Source: Flavobacterium sp. SUN052
Lineage (GTDB): Bacteria; Bacteroidota; Bacteroidia; Flavobacteriales; Flavobacteriaceae
Direction of reading: 5' to 3'
Assembly: GCF_028867935.1 (NCBI RefSeq)
Contig: NZ_JAPQNS010000009.1
Location: 124,001 to 188,000 of the forward strand
DNA: 64,000 nt
In this document: positions 25,470-34,600 of the stretch, one piece after another
Numbering within the stretch: position 1 is the first letter of the stretch
Layout: every line of letters begins with the position of its first letter
Made by a program: the position numbers and the translations under genes
The notes under the pieces: generated by a model
Databases searched by the model: none
The model's input: only the letters and a program-made list of their open reading frames with translations
Told to the model about the DNA's origin: nothing

Positions 25470-25769
25470 ATGGACAAAGCACAGAAATTTGAGTTGATGA
25501 ACAAGATCGTTCGCGAGCTCGAAGACCTTCAGAATAGCCAGACGGCTTTAATAACGAAAATTGGTCAGATTGAAGTGGACAACATGAATGGTCTGAACGA
25601 CAAATACTTAGAAGATCACCTTGGCGATATGCACGGTAAGATTGCTGAAAATGTAGATGCTGTTACCGAAATCTTCGCTCACTTTGAGACACAACGTGAT
25701 GAGTACGCCGAGAAAAACCGGGGTGCCATCGAAGCCGCTCAGGCTGCCGCTGCGGCCGCAGCGGTGTAG
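25470..25769 (+). CDS. Small helical protein of unknown function
   Basis: A 99-aa acidic protein that looks all-helical. It begins MDKAQKFELMNKIVRELEDL and contains the regular KYLEDHLGDMHGKIAENVDA, giving possible coiled-coil contacts. The C-terminus is a run of alanines (AAQAAAAAAAV), which is unusual. There is no export signal. I do not recognise the family. It is followed by a strong terminator, which supports it as an expressed gene. Confidence 0.65.
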   Translation: MDKAQKFELMNKIVRELEDLQNSQTALITKIGQIEVDNMNGLNDKYLEDHLGDMHGKIAENVDAVTEIFAHFETQRDEYAEKNRGAIEAAQAAAAAAAV

Positions 25770-25798
25770 TTTCATAAGCGTGATATATAGTTTATAAG

Positions 25799-25845
25799 AA
25801 GCCGCCTAAATCCGCTCGAATAGAATGGGTTTAGGCGGCTTTTTT
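25799..25845. terminator. Rho-independent terminator after the 99-aa gene
   Basis: AAGCCGCCTAAA (25799-25810) pairs perfectly with TTTAGGCGGCTT (25830-25841), with a 19-nt loop and a run of T at 25840-25845. Confidence 0.85.
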
Positions 25846-25873
25846 GCGATGGGTTCACGACCTTTGCGGCATT

Positions 25874-27322
25874 ATGATGCTGCTTCAATTGATTGACGCT
25901 ACCCTTCGGCGACCCAATAAATTCACTATCACGAACATTAACTGGAGTCTCCAGGCGGGTCAGCATTGGGCGATCATGGGGCCGTCGGGTTCCGGTAAAA
26001 GTTTGTTCCTAGACGCGATTGCTGGCCGAGTCCCTTTGTCGAAAGGGCAATTGTTACATCCAATAGGCTCGCTCAAAACACAGGTAGAACTGGTGGCTCG
26101 CGACTATACATTTGACTGGCGCATTGCGGGGGCTACTCAGTTCTATCAGCAACGGTTCAACACGCAGACGGCTGAGGACGCACCTACTGTCCGCGATCTT
26201 TTGCAGAATCAGGTACGGCCTTTGGGTACCATCGACCCGGCATCTGTACCGCTACCTCCGCCCGCTTATGCGACTGAATGGCTAACCAAAGTAGCTGATC
26301 AGATGCGCATTGGGCATCTCCTCGATCGGCGGCTTACCTCGCTATCCAACGGTGAAACCCGCCGGACGCTCCTAGCCCGTTCGTTGCTAAAGCGTCCCCG
26401 GGTGTTGCTGCTCGATAATCCGTTTTCGGGGCTTGATACCGAGAGCCGAGCTCAACTTCACACAACCATAAACCGAGTTGCTCAAACAGGGGTGGCCTTT
26501 GTTATGGTAGTTGATGAACGCGACGTTCCAGACTGTATTACGGATCGGCTTGTGTTGGAGGCCCCCAGACATACTTTAGCTGACACCTTGCATCAGGCTA
26601 TTAATCCCCCTTTAGTTCAAAGTACTCTGCCTGACGCCCTCTTTGCCAACGCTATACGAATGCGAAACATCACAGTTCGCTACGGTGCTAAAACGGTGTT
26701 GGATAACATAAACTGGACCGTTCAACGGGGTGAGAAATGGGCCTTGATGGGACCAAACGGTTCAGGTAAAAGCACGTTACTGAGTTTGGTGACTGCTGAC
26801 AATCCTCAGGCTTATGCCAACGATTTTGAGTTGTTTGACCGGAAACGAGGTACGGGAGAAAGCATCTGGTCAATTAAGCAGAAAATTGGCTATGTCTCCC
26901 CTGAATTGCATTTATACTTTCCCCGGCAAACGCGGGTTTGGGATGTAGTAGCATCGGGCCTGTTCGATACCATGGGTTTATTTCGTAAGCTTAACCCCGC
27001 GCAAGTTGCCTTGGTAGAAAATCAACTACATCAACTCGATCTTTGGGCCATGCGTGATCAACCTTTATCGGCACTCTCGGCCGGGCAGCAGCGGTGGGCT
27101 CTTTTAGGTCGTGCGCTCATCAAAAATCCGCCCCTGCTGGTACTCGACGAACCCACGCAGGGTCTCGACGCAACGCATACCGAGCAGTTTCGCCGACTTA
27201 TCGATCAATGTTGTACAGCTCGGCCCGATCAGACGCTGATTTACGTAACGCATTATCCTGCTGAACTACCCGACAGTATTACCCATACGCTTCGATTAGC
27301 CGAGGGGAGGGTGGTACATTAA
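25874..27322 (+). CDS. ModF-like double ABC ATPase
   Basis: A 482-aa protein with two ABC ATPase domains and no membrane part, resembling E. coli ModF. The ATG at 25874 is used; an in-frame TTG at 25844 is rejected. Domain 1 has Walker A GPSGSGKS, signature LSNGETRR and Walker B VLLLDNPFSGLD, in which the catalytic glutamate is replaced by Asn. Domain 2 has GPNGSGKST, LSAGQQRW and LLVLDEPTQGLD intact. Domain 2 also carries the ModF-like run YANDFELFDRKRGTGESIW. ModF has been linked to molybdate metabolism, but its role is not settled. Site 1 is probably a degenerate ATP site. Confidence 0.83.
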   Translation: MMLLQLIDATLRRPNKFTITNINWSLQAGQHWAIMGPSGSGKSLFLDAIAGRVPLSKGQLLHPIGSLKTQVELVARDYTFDWRIAGATQFYQQRFNTQTAEDAPTVRDLLQNQVRPLGTIDPASVPLPPPAYATEWLTKVADQMRIGHLLDRRLTSLSNGETRRTLLARSLLKRPRVLLLDNPFSGLDTESRAQLHTTINRVAQTGVAFVMVVDERDVPDCITDRLVLEAPRHTLADTLHQAINPPLVQSTLPDALFANAIRMRNITVRYGAKTVLDNINWTVQRGEKWALMGPNGSGKSTLLSLVTADNPQAYANDFELFDRKRGTGESIWSIKQKIGYVSPELHLYFPRQTRVWDVVASGLFDTMGLFRKLNPAQVALVENQLHQLDLWAMRDQPLSALSAGQQRWALLGRALIKNPPLLVLDEPTQGLDATHTEQFRRLIDQCCTARPDQTLIYVTHYPAELPDSITHTLRLAEGRVVH

Positions 27323-27331
27323 TCATTCTCC

Positions 27332-27339
27332 TATCTTTG
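27332..27339 (+). promoter_or_regulatory. Candidate -7 box upstream of folD
   Basis: TATCTTTG fits TAnnTTTG exactly and lies 24 nt before the folD ATG, a usual distance. No good -33 TTG was found at the right spacing. Confidence 0.45.
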
Positions 27340-27362
27340 CGACTTCAACTTGAACCAGCTCT

Positions 27363-28250
27363 ATGCAACTCTTAGACGGTAAATTTCTTTCGGCTCAAAT
27401 CAAACAGGAAATCGCGGCTGAGGTCGCTCAAATAAAGGCTGAGGGTGGCAAAATTCCCCACCTCGTTGCTATTCTGGTCGGAACGGCGGGTCGCTCGGAA
27501 ACATATGTGGCCAGCAAAATGAAAAGTTGTGAAGAAGTGGGTATGCACTCGACCCTGATTCGGTTTGAAGATGATGTGACTGAAGACGAACTGTTGGCCG
27601 CCGTGCAGGACGTAAATGATAACCCCGATATGGACGGCCTGATCGTGCAGCTCCCCTTGCCTAAACACGTGAACCCCGACCGAGTGATGGAAACAATTGC
27701 TCCGGCTAAAGACGTAGACGGTTTTCACCCGACCAACATTGGTCGTATGGCCAAAGGGCTTCCCGCTTATGTGTCAGCAACACCGCAGGGCATTCTGGAA
27801 ATGTTGAAACGCTACGATATCCCAACCAGCGGAAAGCATTGCGTGGTCGTAGGGCGGAGCCAGATAGTGGGTTTGCCTATGTCGATTCTGATGCAGCGTA
27901 ACGATTATCCCGGCAACTGTACCGTTACGCTAACGCACTCCAAAACCCAAAACCTGCCTGAAATTTGCCGTACCGCCGACATTCTGATTGCCGCACTTGG
28001 CAGGCCGGGTTTTATTATGGCTGATATGGTAAAAGACGGTGCTGTTGTGATTGATGTTGGGCTTGAAAAAGTACCTGATGCCAGCAAAAAGAGCGGTTTT
28101 GCTCTAAAGGGTGATGTAAGTTTTGACGAAGTGGCTCCTAAAACCAGCTACATTACACCCGTTCCTGGTGGTGTTGGTCTCATGACAATCTGCTCGCTCA
28201 TGCAGAACACCGTAAAGGCCGCACGGGGAGAGGTTTACGGGAAATTATAA
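27363..28250 (+). CDS. folD: FolD, methylenetetrahydrofolate dehydrogenase/cyclohydrolase
   Basis: A 295-aa bifunctional enzyme that interconverts 5,10-methylene-, methenyl- and 10-formyl-tetrahydrofolate in the cytoplasm. The active-site lysine sits in [13 protein letters not shown] (about residues 50-62). [17 protein letters not shown] and the Rossmann motif [11 protein letters not shown] are all in place. A C-terminal [11 protein letters not shown] stretch completes the family signature. It is followed by a terminator hairpin. Confidence 0.97.
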   Translation: MQLLDGKFLSAQIKQEIAAEVAQIKAEGGKIPHLVAILVGTAGRSETYVASKMKSCEEVGMHSTLIRFEDDVTEDELLAAVQDVNDNPDMDGLIVQLPLPKHVNPDRVMETIAPAKDVDGFHPTNIGRMAKGLPAYVSATPQGILEMLKRYDIPTSGKHCVVVGRSQIVGLPMSILMQRNDYPGNCTVTLTHSKTQNLPEICRTADILIAALGRPGFIMADMVKDGAVVIDVGLEKVPDASKKSGFALKGDVSFDEVAPKTSYITPVPGGVGLMTICSLMQNTVKAARGEVYGKL

Positions 28251-28267
28251 GAAGTAATCAACAAAAA

Positions 28268-28290
28268 GGCCGGTTTCACTGAAACCGGCC
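28268..28290 (+). terminator. Hairpin terminator after folD
   Basis: GGCCGGTTTC (28268-28277) pairs perfectly with GAAACCGGCC (28281-28290) around a 3-nt loop. The T run is poor on the + strand, while AAAAA precedes the stem, giving a T run on the minus strand. Confidence 0.7.
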
Positions 28291-28315
28291 ATTGCGTATT
28301 ACCAAACCTAAACCT

Positions 28316-28453
28316 ATGAGAAAACCCTTACAGTGCCATGTCTTGTTGTTCGTATTTGTTGTTCTGATGATACAAACGTACAACAGCGGGCAGGGGGGCA
28401 ACAACAGTTTTAGGATGGAACGTAGATTTGGGCGGCTGAACCGGCTTTTGTAG
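28316..28453 (+). CDS. Possible small protein with a hydrophobic N-terminus
   Basis: An ATG at 28316 opens 45 codons: MRKPLQCHVLLFVFVVLMIQ, then a Gly/Asn-rich and Arg-rich tail. The N-terminus resembles a signal or membrane segment. It lies alone between the folD terminator and the 3' end of the minus-strand propeller gene. It could be a small membrane protein or the remnant of a longer exported gene; its coding status is uncertain. Confidence 0.3.
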   Translation: MRKPLQCHVLLFVFVVLMIQTYNSGQGGNNSFRMERRFGRLNRLL

Positions 28454-28469
28454 GGGCTCAATTGCTCCG

Positions 28470-31406
28470 TTAAAAGCCAATATCGAGCACCAGCGGGTCA
28501 ATCTGGAACTGCCCGGTGTTGATTGCATATGTAGCCCGAGCCCCCACCTCGAACGGCAACCGGAACCGCAGCGCGTTGAATACAAACGATACATCCGCTC
28601 CAACCGTCGACAGGTTTCGGCGTTCATTTTTGAAGCCTACTAATCGATTATTAACAATGTTGGCAACCTGCAATTGGCCTTGAGCGGCATCATAGAAAAC
28701 CGCCCCCTTGATCCGCTGAATATAGGCTAGTCGGCCAATGCTCCAATGGGTATCGGCAATAGGCAGCCTGTACTCGGCGCTGCCAACGGTAAGTTTATCG
28801 AAACTTGTGTAGAATTGCCCCCGTGGGTAGAACGTGGCCGGACTAAATCGGTATGTATCCTGAAATTGCTGTTGGTATCCTCCCCGGAGCCGAAGCGAAT
28901 GATGCTTCAGGAATCCTGGAAAGAATAAGTTGGTTTGCGCGCTCCATAATTCGCCACGCAATGCTCCTCCAAAGGGCGTGGTGCGCCACGTAAGGGTGAG
29001 CGTTTGTCCCCACGGCGGTGCCACATCGCGCTTGCTTTGCAACAGGAGCCGTTGGTAGGTGGCATAGTAGGTCATTGCATTGAGCAGGCCAGCTCGGCCA
29101 ACCTCGTTGAGGGGAGAAAAAGGCAAGTCATAGCCTGTTACCTGTATCAGGTTATAATTAGCCGAGAGAGTCAGCGTCTGGCTGTATTTTGACTGTGTAA
29201 ACCGGAATGGAAGACGGACGCCAGCAGACAGTTGATTGTATTTCCAACTGTCTGAGCGCAGACTATCCAAAGGTAATCGGCGGTCGATGTAGACGGACGT
29301 TTTACGGCTACCCGCCTGAAAATTTACGTCGAAAACGGGGAAGAGTCCCTGATAGCTAATATCAGCAAAGAAATTGCCGACCTGTTCCGATTGATTATAA
29401 GCATATCCCGTTGAGAGTTGGGTGGTGCCCAGCAAGTCGCGGGAGTCGATACCAATGGTTAAGCCCTGCCCATTAGACGTGAACAGGGGCCCCCAACCAT
29501 AAATGTTCAGGGCGTGGGGCAACCGGCGGTACCGGGTCGTATCAAACGGGGTTGGGGCTACTCCGGGTCGGGTTGGTGATCCGATTGAGTCACCCAAGGC
29601 AGTACGTGCCTGAGCCAAACCGGGTTCCTGAGCAATCATAGGCCCAAAATACCGGACAGTTCGGTCGGCGACTTCAGTAGCGGCTGTCCAGGTGGCTGGG
29701 TCGAGGGGGGCTTCCATAACGCGATACCCGTCCGCCGAAAAATCGTGAAAGGCTAGCGTTTTGCCGTTTGGTGAAATGGCCGCGTGGTAGGCACCCAAGG
29801 GGCGCGAGCTTACCTGAAACGTGCGTCCGTTACGGGTGTCGACGGCATACACATTGTCGATGCCCGACTGGGGCGAGTTATACAATACATAATTACCCCA
29901 GGGTTGGGGATTGCTGATATTCCGGTTCAGATTGGGTAATAGATCCGTGCGCTGGCCGGTGGTGGGGTCAATACGCTGGATCGTTTTTTTTCCGTCGTTC
30001 AGCGCTACGACAATAACACTTTTGCTATCCTCAGACCAACGCGGATGCAGGTAAAAATCACCAAACGGATTAGGTAAGGTTTGTTTTACATTCCCAGTTT
30101 CGGCATCGAGCACCAGCAGCCGATTTTTGTAATCAGTAGTGTTCTCTACAACAACCATACTGAAGCCGTCGGGCGAGAGTGCTACTGCATTATACCGTGT
30201 TTGCGAAGTCATGCGGGTTTGCTGGCCCGTAGTCAAATCGAGCGACCGAATCTCCGACCAGATTTTTTGTCCCCAGCGTGGGTGATACCGAAACTCCACC
30301 CAAACGGCTCGTCCGGCATTCACCGATAACATGTCGGCATCGTTGAAAAGACCCTGTACAAATACTTTCTTTTCGGTGCCATTGCGCCGAAGCAAAACCA
30401 ATCGGTTAATATCGCCCAAGCCGTTTTTTACGGCCAGGATGGTACTGTCCGACATATACTGAGGATACCGATAATTCGTATAAACGCCTTTTTCGGGCTG
30501 GATGGATAGGGGAGTAGCCTGCGTCAGTTTCAGTCCTTCGGCCTGCTTGGCCCAGGTATCAGCAATGTCGTTCACCATTCGTTTGTAGACATTGTCGACC
30601 CGCATCCCGGTCACTTTTTTTACGCTGCCCGAAAACGAAAATGGCCAGGGAAAACGGTGGTAATACTCGTTCAAAACGCGGCTCCACCCGTCGGCACCGT
30701 TTTCACGCCGGAGGTTGGTTGTCATCAAATAACCAAGTACGTAATGGTTTGGAACATTGTGGCGGAAAGAACCACCTACCGATTTATTGTAGCTAAACCG
30801 ACGGCCTGCTAGCACATTGGCCCGGTAGCCCATATCAAAGTTCGGGATTCTTCCGCGGCCACTTTGGGTCAGGGCGGTCTCGGTACCTACAGCATCACCC
30901 TCCGCAAACCAGTCGGGAACGCCCTGAGTGGCCAGCGCCAGTGCGTTATTGCCGAACACCGTATACAGAAATCTCCCAAACCCCTGTAATGCTTTCTCGT
31001 TCTGTACCACGTGCCGGTATTCATGTACCGATAACAGATCGAGCCAGTCATTAGTACCAGCCAGGAACGGGTCCTGTGGGGGTGTTGTAACAAACTCTAT
31101 CCGCCGGGGAGTAAGCGTAAAAAAGCCGTTGCTGATGGTTGACTGATTTTGCAACAGCAGCGATAACCGGCGAGGTTTTTTGGCGAGTGTTGCGCTTACG
31201 GGTTCGTAGAGGGCTTCGAGTTTGCGGGCTGTTCGTTGGGCGGGCGTTCCAAAACCTTCGGGATATAACACCGAAAAGTGAGGAGTTCGAATGCGATACC
31301 AGCGAAGGGTGGCCGGGTTCTGATCAAGAATAGGTAGGGTCTGGGCGGAGGCCGACAACAGTGGCAATGCCGCCAGCAACGACAGGATGCGGGTTCTCAG
31401 AGACAT
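28470..31406 (-). CDS. Exported HExxH peptidase / beta-propeller / outer-membrane barrel fusion
   Basis: A 978-aa protein in three parts. A signal peptide ends SASAQ (about residue 22). The first part (about 25-280) has the zinc motif HEYRH (H128, E129, H132) and WFAEG with E169 as a probable third ligand, the gluzincin layout of the peptidase MA clan. The middle (about 300-620) is a TolB/WD40-like propeller with repeated AVALSPDGFSM and AAISPNGKTLAF blades. The last about 330 residues look like an outer-membrane barrel, ending with the aromatic residue F (VLDIGF). It is probably surface-anchored. It may be exported protease or a sensor; related proteins are found in Bacteroidota but their role is not known. 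Confidence 0.78.
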   Translation of the reverse strand: MSLRTRILSLLAALPLLSASAQTLPILDQNPATLRWYRIRTPHFSVLYPEGFGTPAQRTARKLEALYEPVSATLAKKPRRLSLLLQNQSTISNGFFTLTPRRIEFVTTPPQDPFLAGTNDWLDLLSVHEYRHVVQNEKALQGFGRFLYTVFGNNALALATQGVPDWFAEGDAVGTETALTQSGRGRIPNFDMGYRANVLAGRRFSYNKSVGGSFRHNVPNHYVLGYLMTTNLRRENGADGWSRVLNEYYHRFPWPFSFSGSVKKVTGMRVDNVYKRMVNDIADTWAKQAEGLKLTQATPLSIQPEKGVYTNYRYPQYMSDSTILAVKNGLGDINRLVLLRRNGTEKKVFVQGLFNDADMLSVNAGRAVWVEFRYHPRWGQKIWSEIRSLDLTTGQQTRMTSQTRYNAVALSPDGFSMVVVENTTDYKNRLLVLDAETGNVKQTLPNPFGDFYLHPRWSEDSKSVIVVALNDGKKTIQRIDPTTGQRTDLLPNLNRNISNPQPWGNYVLYNSPQSGIDNVYAVDTRNGRTFQVSSRPLGAYHAAISPNGKTLAFHDFSADGYRVMEAPLDPATWTAATEVADRTVRYFGPMIAQEPGLAQARTALGDSIGSPTRPGVAPTPFDTTRYRRLPHALNIYGWGPLFTSNGQGLTIGIDSRDLLGTTQLSTGYAYNQSEQVGNFFADISYQGLFPVFDVNFQAGSRKTSVYIDRRLPLDSLRSDSWKYNQLSAGVRLPFRFTQSKYSQTLTLSANYNLIQVTGYDLPFSPLNEVGRAGLLNAMTYYATYQRLLLQSKRDVAPPWGQTLTLTWRTTPFGGALRGELWSAQTNLFFPGFLKHHSLRLRGGYQQQFQDTYRFSPATFYPRGQFYTSFDKLTVGSAEYRLPIADTHWSIGRLAYIQRIKGAVFYDAAQGQLQVANIVNNRLVGFKNERRNLSTVGADVSFVFNALRFRLPFEVGARATYAINTGQFQIDPLVLDIGF

Positions 31407-31499
31407 AGGCCCCTAAGTAACGAAGAAAACCGATTGGCCGGATATGCAAACTGGCAGAATGTAACACCTGTAGGTAATCCATTCAATTTTTATCCCGTG

Positions 31500-31507
31500 T
31501 ATGTTTG
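31500..31507 (+). promoter_or_regulatory. Candidate -7 box upstream of the M43-like protease
   Basis: TATGTTTG matches TAnnTTTG, about 128 nt before the chosen ATG. A -33 element was not seen at normal spacing. Confidence 0.3.
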
Positions 31508-31634
31508 TAGCGATTCAAATATCCTTGACAAACAATTTAGCCAGAGGATTTACAGCCAAGTATATTTTTATGTAAATTTATTCGAAAAATTAAAATTTAT
31601 CACTGTATAGTTAAAATTGTTGCCTTCCCTCGCC

Positions 31635-34600
31635 ATGAACACATTTACTCGGAGCCTTTTTGCATGGTTTTCAACGATTCTTCTGTGCCTGCCATTAAGC
31701 TCATTTGGGCAGTCAACGCCACCCTCTACCACCTTCGCTTGTGGGACTGTCTCCCTCAGCCGTGACGAATCACTAAAACTGAATGCACAGGCGAAACAAG
31801 CTTTGCAAAACAAGCTCAACAAAAGCGGCAACGCACCCGCCATTACCTATGTACCAATCCGTCCGCATATTGTCCGGCGGAGCGATGGCACGGGAGGATA
31901 CACACTACCTCGAATGAATCAGGTTATGGCATTGACAAACGCTCACTTTCTCCAAAATGGATCAGGCATTCAGTTTTATTTTGCTGGTACGTCGCCTGAT
32001 TACATGGATAGTGATAGCGCCTATGCAACTGATTATTCGGTCAGTTTTTTCCCCACTAACAATGTGAATAATGCGCTGAACCAATTTTATGTTCAGCCTA
32101 TGCTAAATGCGGCTGGTATAGCTAGTCTTCCGGGAAATAATGTCACAACTACCCGTTCTATTATAGACGTTCAGTACTCAGATAATTATCTGGGCCATGA
32201 GGTTGTTCCTCACGAACTGGGCCACACTCTAAATCTGCATCATACGCATAACAACTTTACGGAAGAGGGTGGTACTTACCCAACTGATGAGCTGGTTACG
32301 CGAGGCACCACTGCCAACTGCGATACCACTGGGGATCTTCTCTGCGATACACCAGCCGACCCATATTACATGGGAGGCTGGAGTCTTTCTTACGTTGATG
32401 GTTGCCCAATATATAGTCCTGGCAGTACGGCTCGCGACGCTAACGGAGAAGCATTTAGTCCGTCTATCTCCAATATCATGAATTACTACCATAGTTTATG
32501 TGTACGCGATTTTACTCCCGGTCAATACGAGCGAATGCAAGAAGGACTAGCTCTCCGGCAAACTCACACTGCCTATACTCTCGATGCGCCACCAACACCT
32601 ATGACTCCCCCCTCTAATCTGGTTGTTCGAGCGGGGACTTTCCCCCTGAGTGTTTCCCTGACCTGGCAGGATAATTCCACTACTGAAATGGGGTATTTCA
32701 TAGAGCGATCTACCTCATCCACAAAAGGGTTTGTGCCCATAGCTGGCGTGGCTCCAAATACAACCACGTTTATAGACAATACTGTAAATTCCAGTACTCA
32801 GTACTATTACCGCATTCGTCCCTCGAACACCACAACTGACCATCTTAGCTCGGTGGCTGGTACATTCACCGGATATTGTATCCCTTTGTACGCCAACGGC
32901 TGCACCAATAACAATGGACTATCGTCGGTTTCGGTTGATGGTGTGGCTCTGAGTCAGAACTCAGGTTGTTCAGTGAGTGGATACGGGCAGTTTACAACTA
33001 TAACTGTTCATCTTAATGCCGGGCAGTCAGTTCCTTTCAGTATAAATTTACTCGATCCAAACCACCCTCATGGTATCACAATTTGGGTCGACTTGAACCG
33101 AAATTTTAGCATTGATGTAGGTGAAGACCTGTATTTATCAAATGGGCCAGTTACGGGCACCATTTCAGGAACTATCGCGATTCCCGCCGGAACCACCAGT
33201 GGTCCTATGCGGCTACGGATATTGTCGGCATACAACACAATGCCTTTCTGGCCTTGTAGTACCAACAATGGTTCGCCCGTTGTGTACGATGCTGGCGAAG
33301 CTGAGGACTATACCGTTCAGGTGCTGCAACCACCCATCACAGGTCTGACAACAACCAGTATTACGGGTACGAGCGTCCAACTCAATTGGAATAGTCTTGG
33401 TTCGGAAATTACGTATGAGGTTCAATATCGAAAGCAGGGAGAGGCTAACTGGACGCAATACAACTCATACACCAATTCTGCATCGCTTACTTTTTTAGCA
33501 CTCAATACCGCTTATGAATGGCAAGTGCGCGAGGCCGGAACGACACTTTTCTCCGGGCCGGTCAGTTTTACAACTCTCTGCCCCGTACTGACTAATACGT
33601 CTAGCTATCCGGCACGTACCTCCGTAATGCTTAACTGGGATTATTTCTCAACGCCTTCGCTTGCTACCAATTTGCGTTGGCGGTTGGCGGGTACTACCGG
33701 CTGGACAACTGTATCGTCGCTAACCAGTAATTCCTATTCGCTGACGGGTCTTAGTTCGAACACCGCTTACGAATGGCAGGTGCAACTCTACTGTGCGGAT
33801 TTTTCGCCCATTCGGTCGTTCACAACACTGACTTGCCTGACCCCTTACTCAGCCTCTACCAATAATCTTTTGTCGAATTCTGTTTATTTATCCTGGTATG
33901 CTTATTATGAACCATCTATCACTTATCGGGTTCAGTATCGACCAACTGGTAACCCTACCTGGCAAACGGTAGAAAGCCTGACGAACAACGGGTATTCATT
34001 AACGGGACTGACACCCAACACGACCTACGAATGGCAGGTGCAACTTATTTGCTCGCCTACCGAAAGCTCCGGGTATCTGGCGGGCCCTGCGTTTACAACA
34101 GTATGCCCGATTCCTTATCAGCCTTATGGGAATCCCACGGCCACTGGGGTCACGCTGAACTGGCAGATAAACCCGGCTGAAACGGTTAATACGTTCAGTC
34201 TTCAGTATCGTCAGGCAGGTACTACCAACTGGACTACAATAAACAACCTGGTTCCAACAGCTTCATATAGCTCTTATCGATCGTATTCGCTAACCGGACT
34301 CTCCCGAAACACGGCCTACGAATGGCGCATGCGAACAAACTGTACGGCGGATATAGTATCTGACTATACAAGTATTAGCAGTTTCACCACCATCTGTGCC
34401 ACGGCTTATTCAGTCAATGTTGGTCAGGTGTCATCGTCGGCAGCACGGCTATATTGGTATGCGCAGGTTGATGCAGATACTCGCTTCGAAATCCGCTGGC
34501 GGCAAACTGGCTCGCCTAATTGGACTGTTGTCAGCAACCTAACTGCCACTCAGGGACAGGGAAACTATCTATTAATGGGGTTAACAGCCAGCACCTCCTA

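Noticed and set aside
25844..25873. A TTG start for the ModF-like gene at 25844
   Set aside because: It overlaps the end of the upstream terminator, and the ATG at 25874 gives the normal ModF-like opening.
31617..31634. A TTG start for the M43-like protease at 31617
   Set aside because: The ATG at 31635 gives a standard signal peptide.
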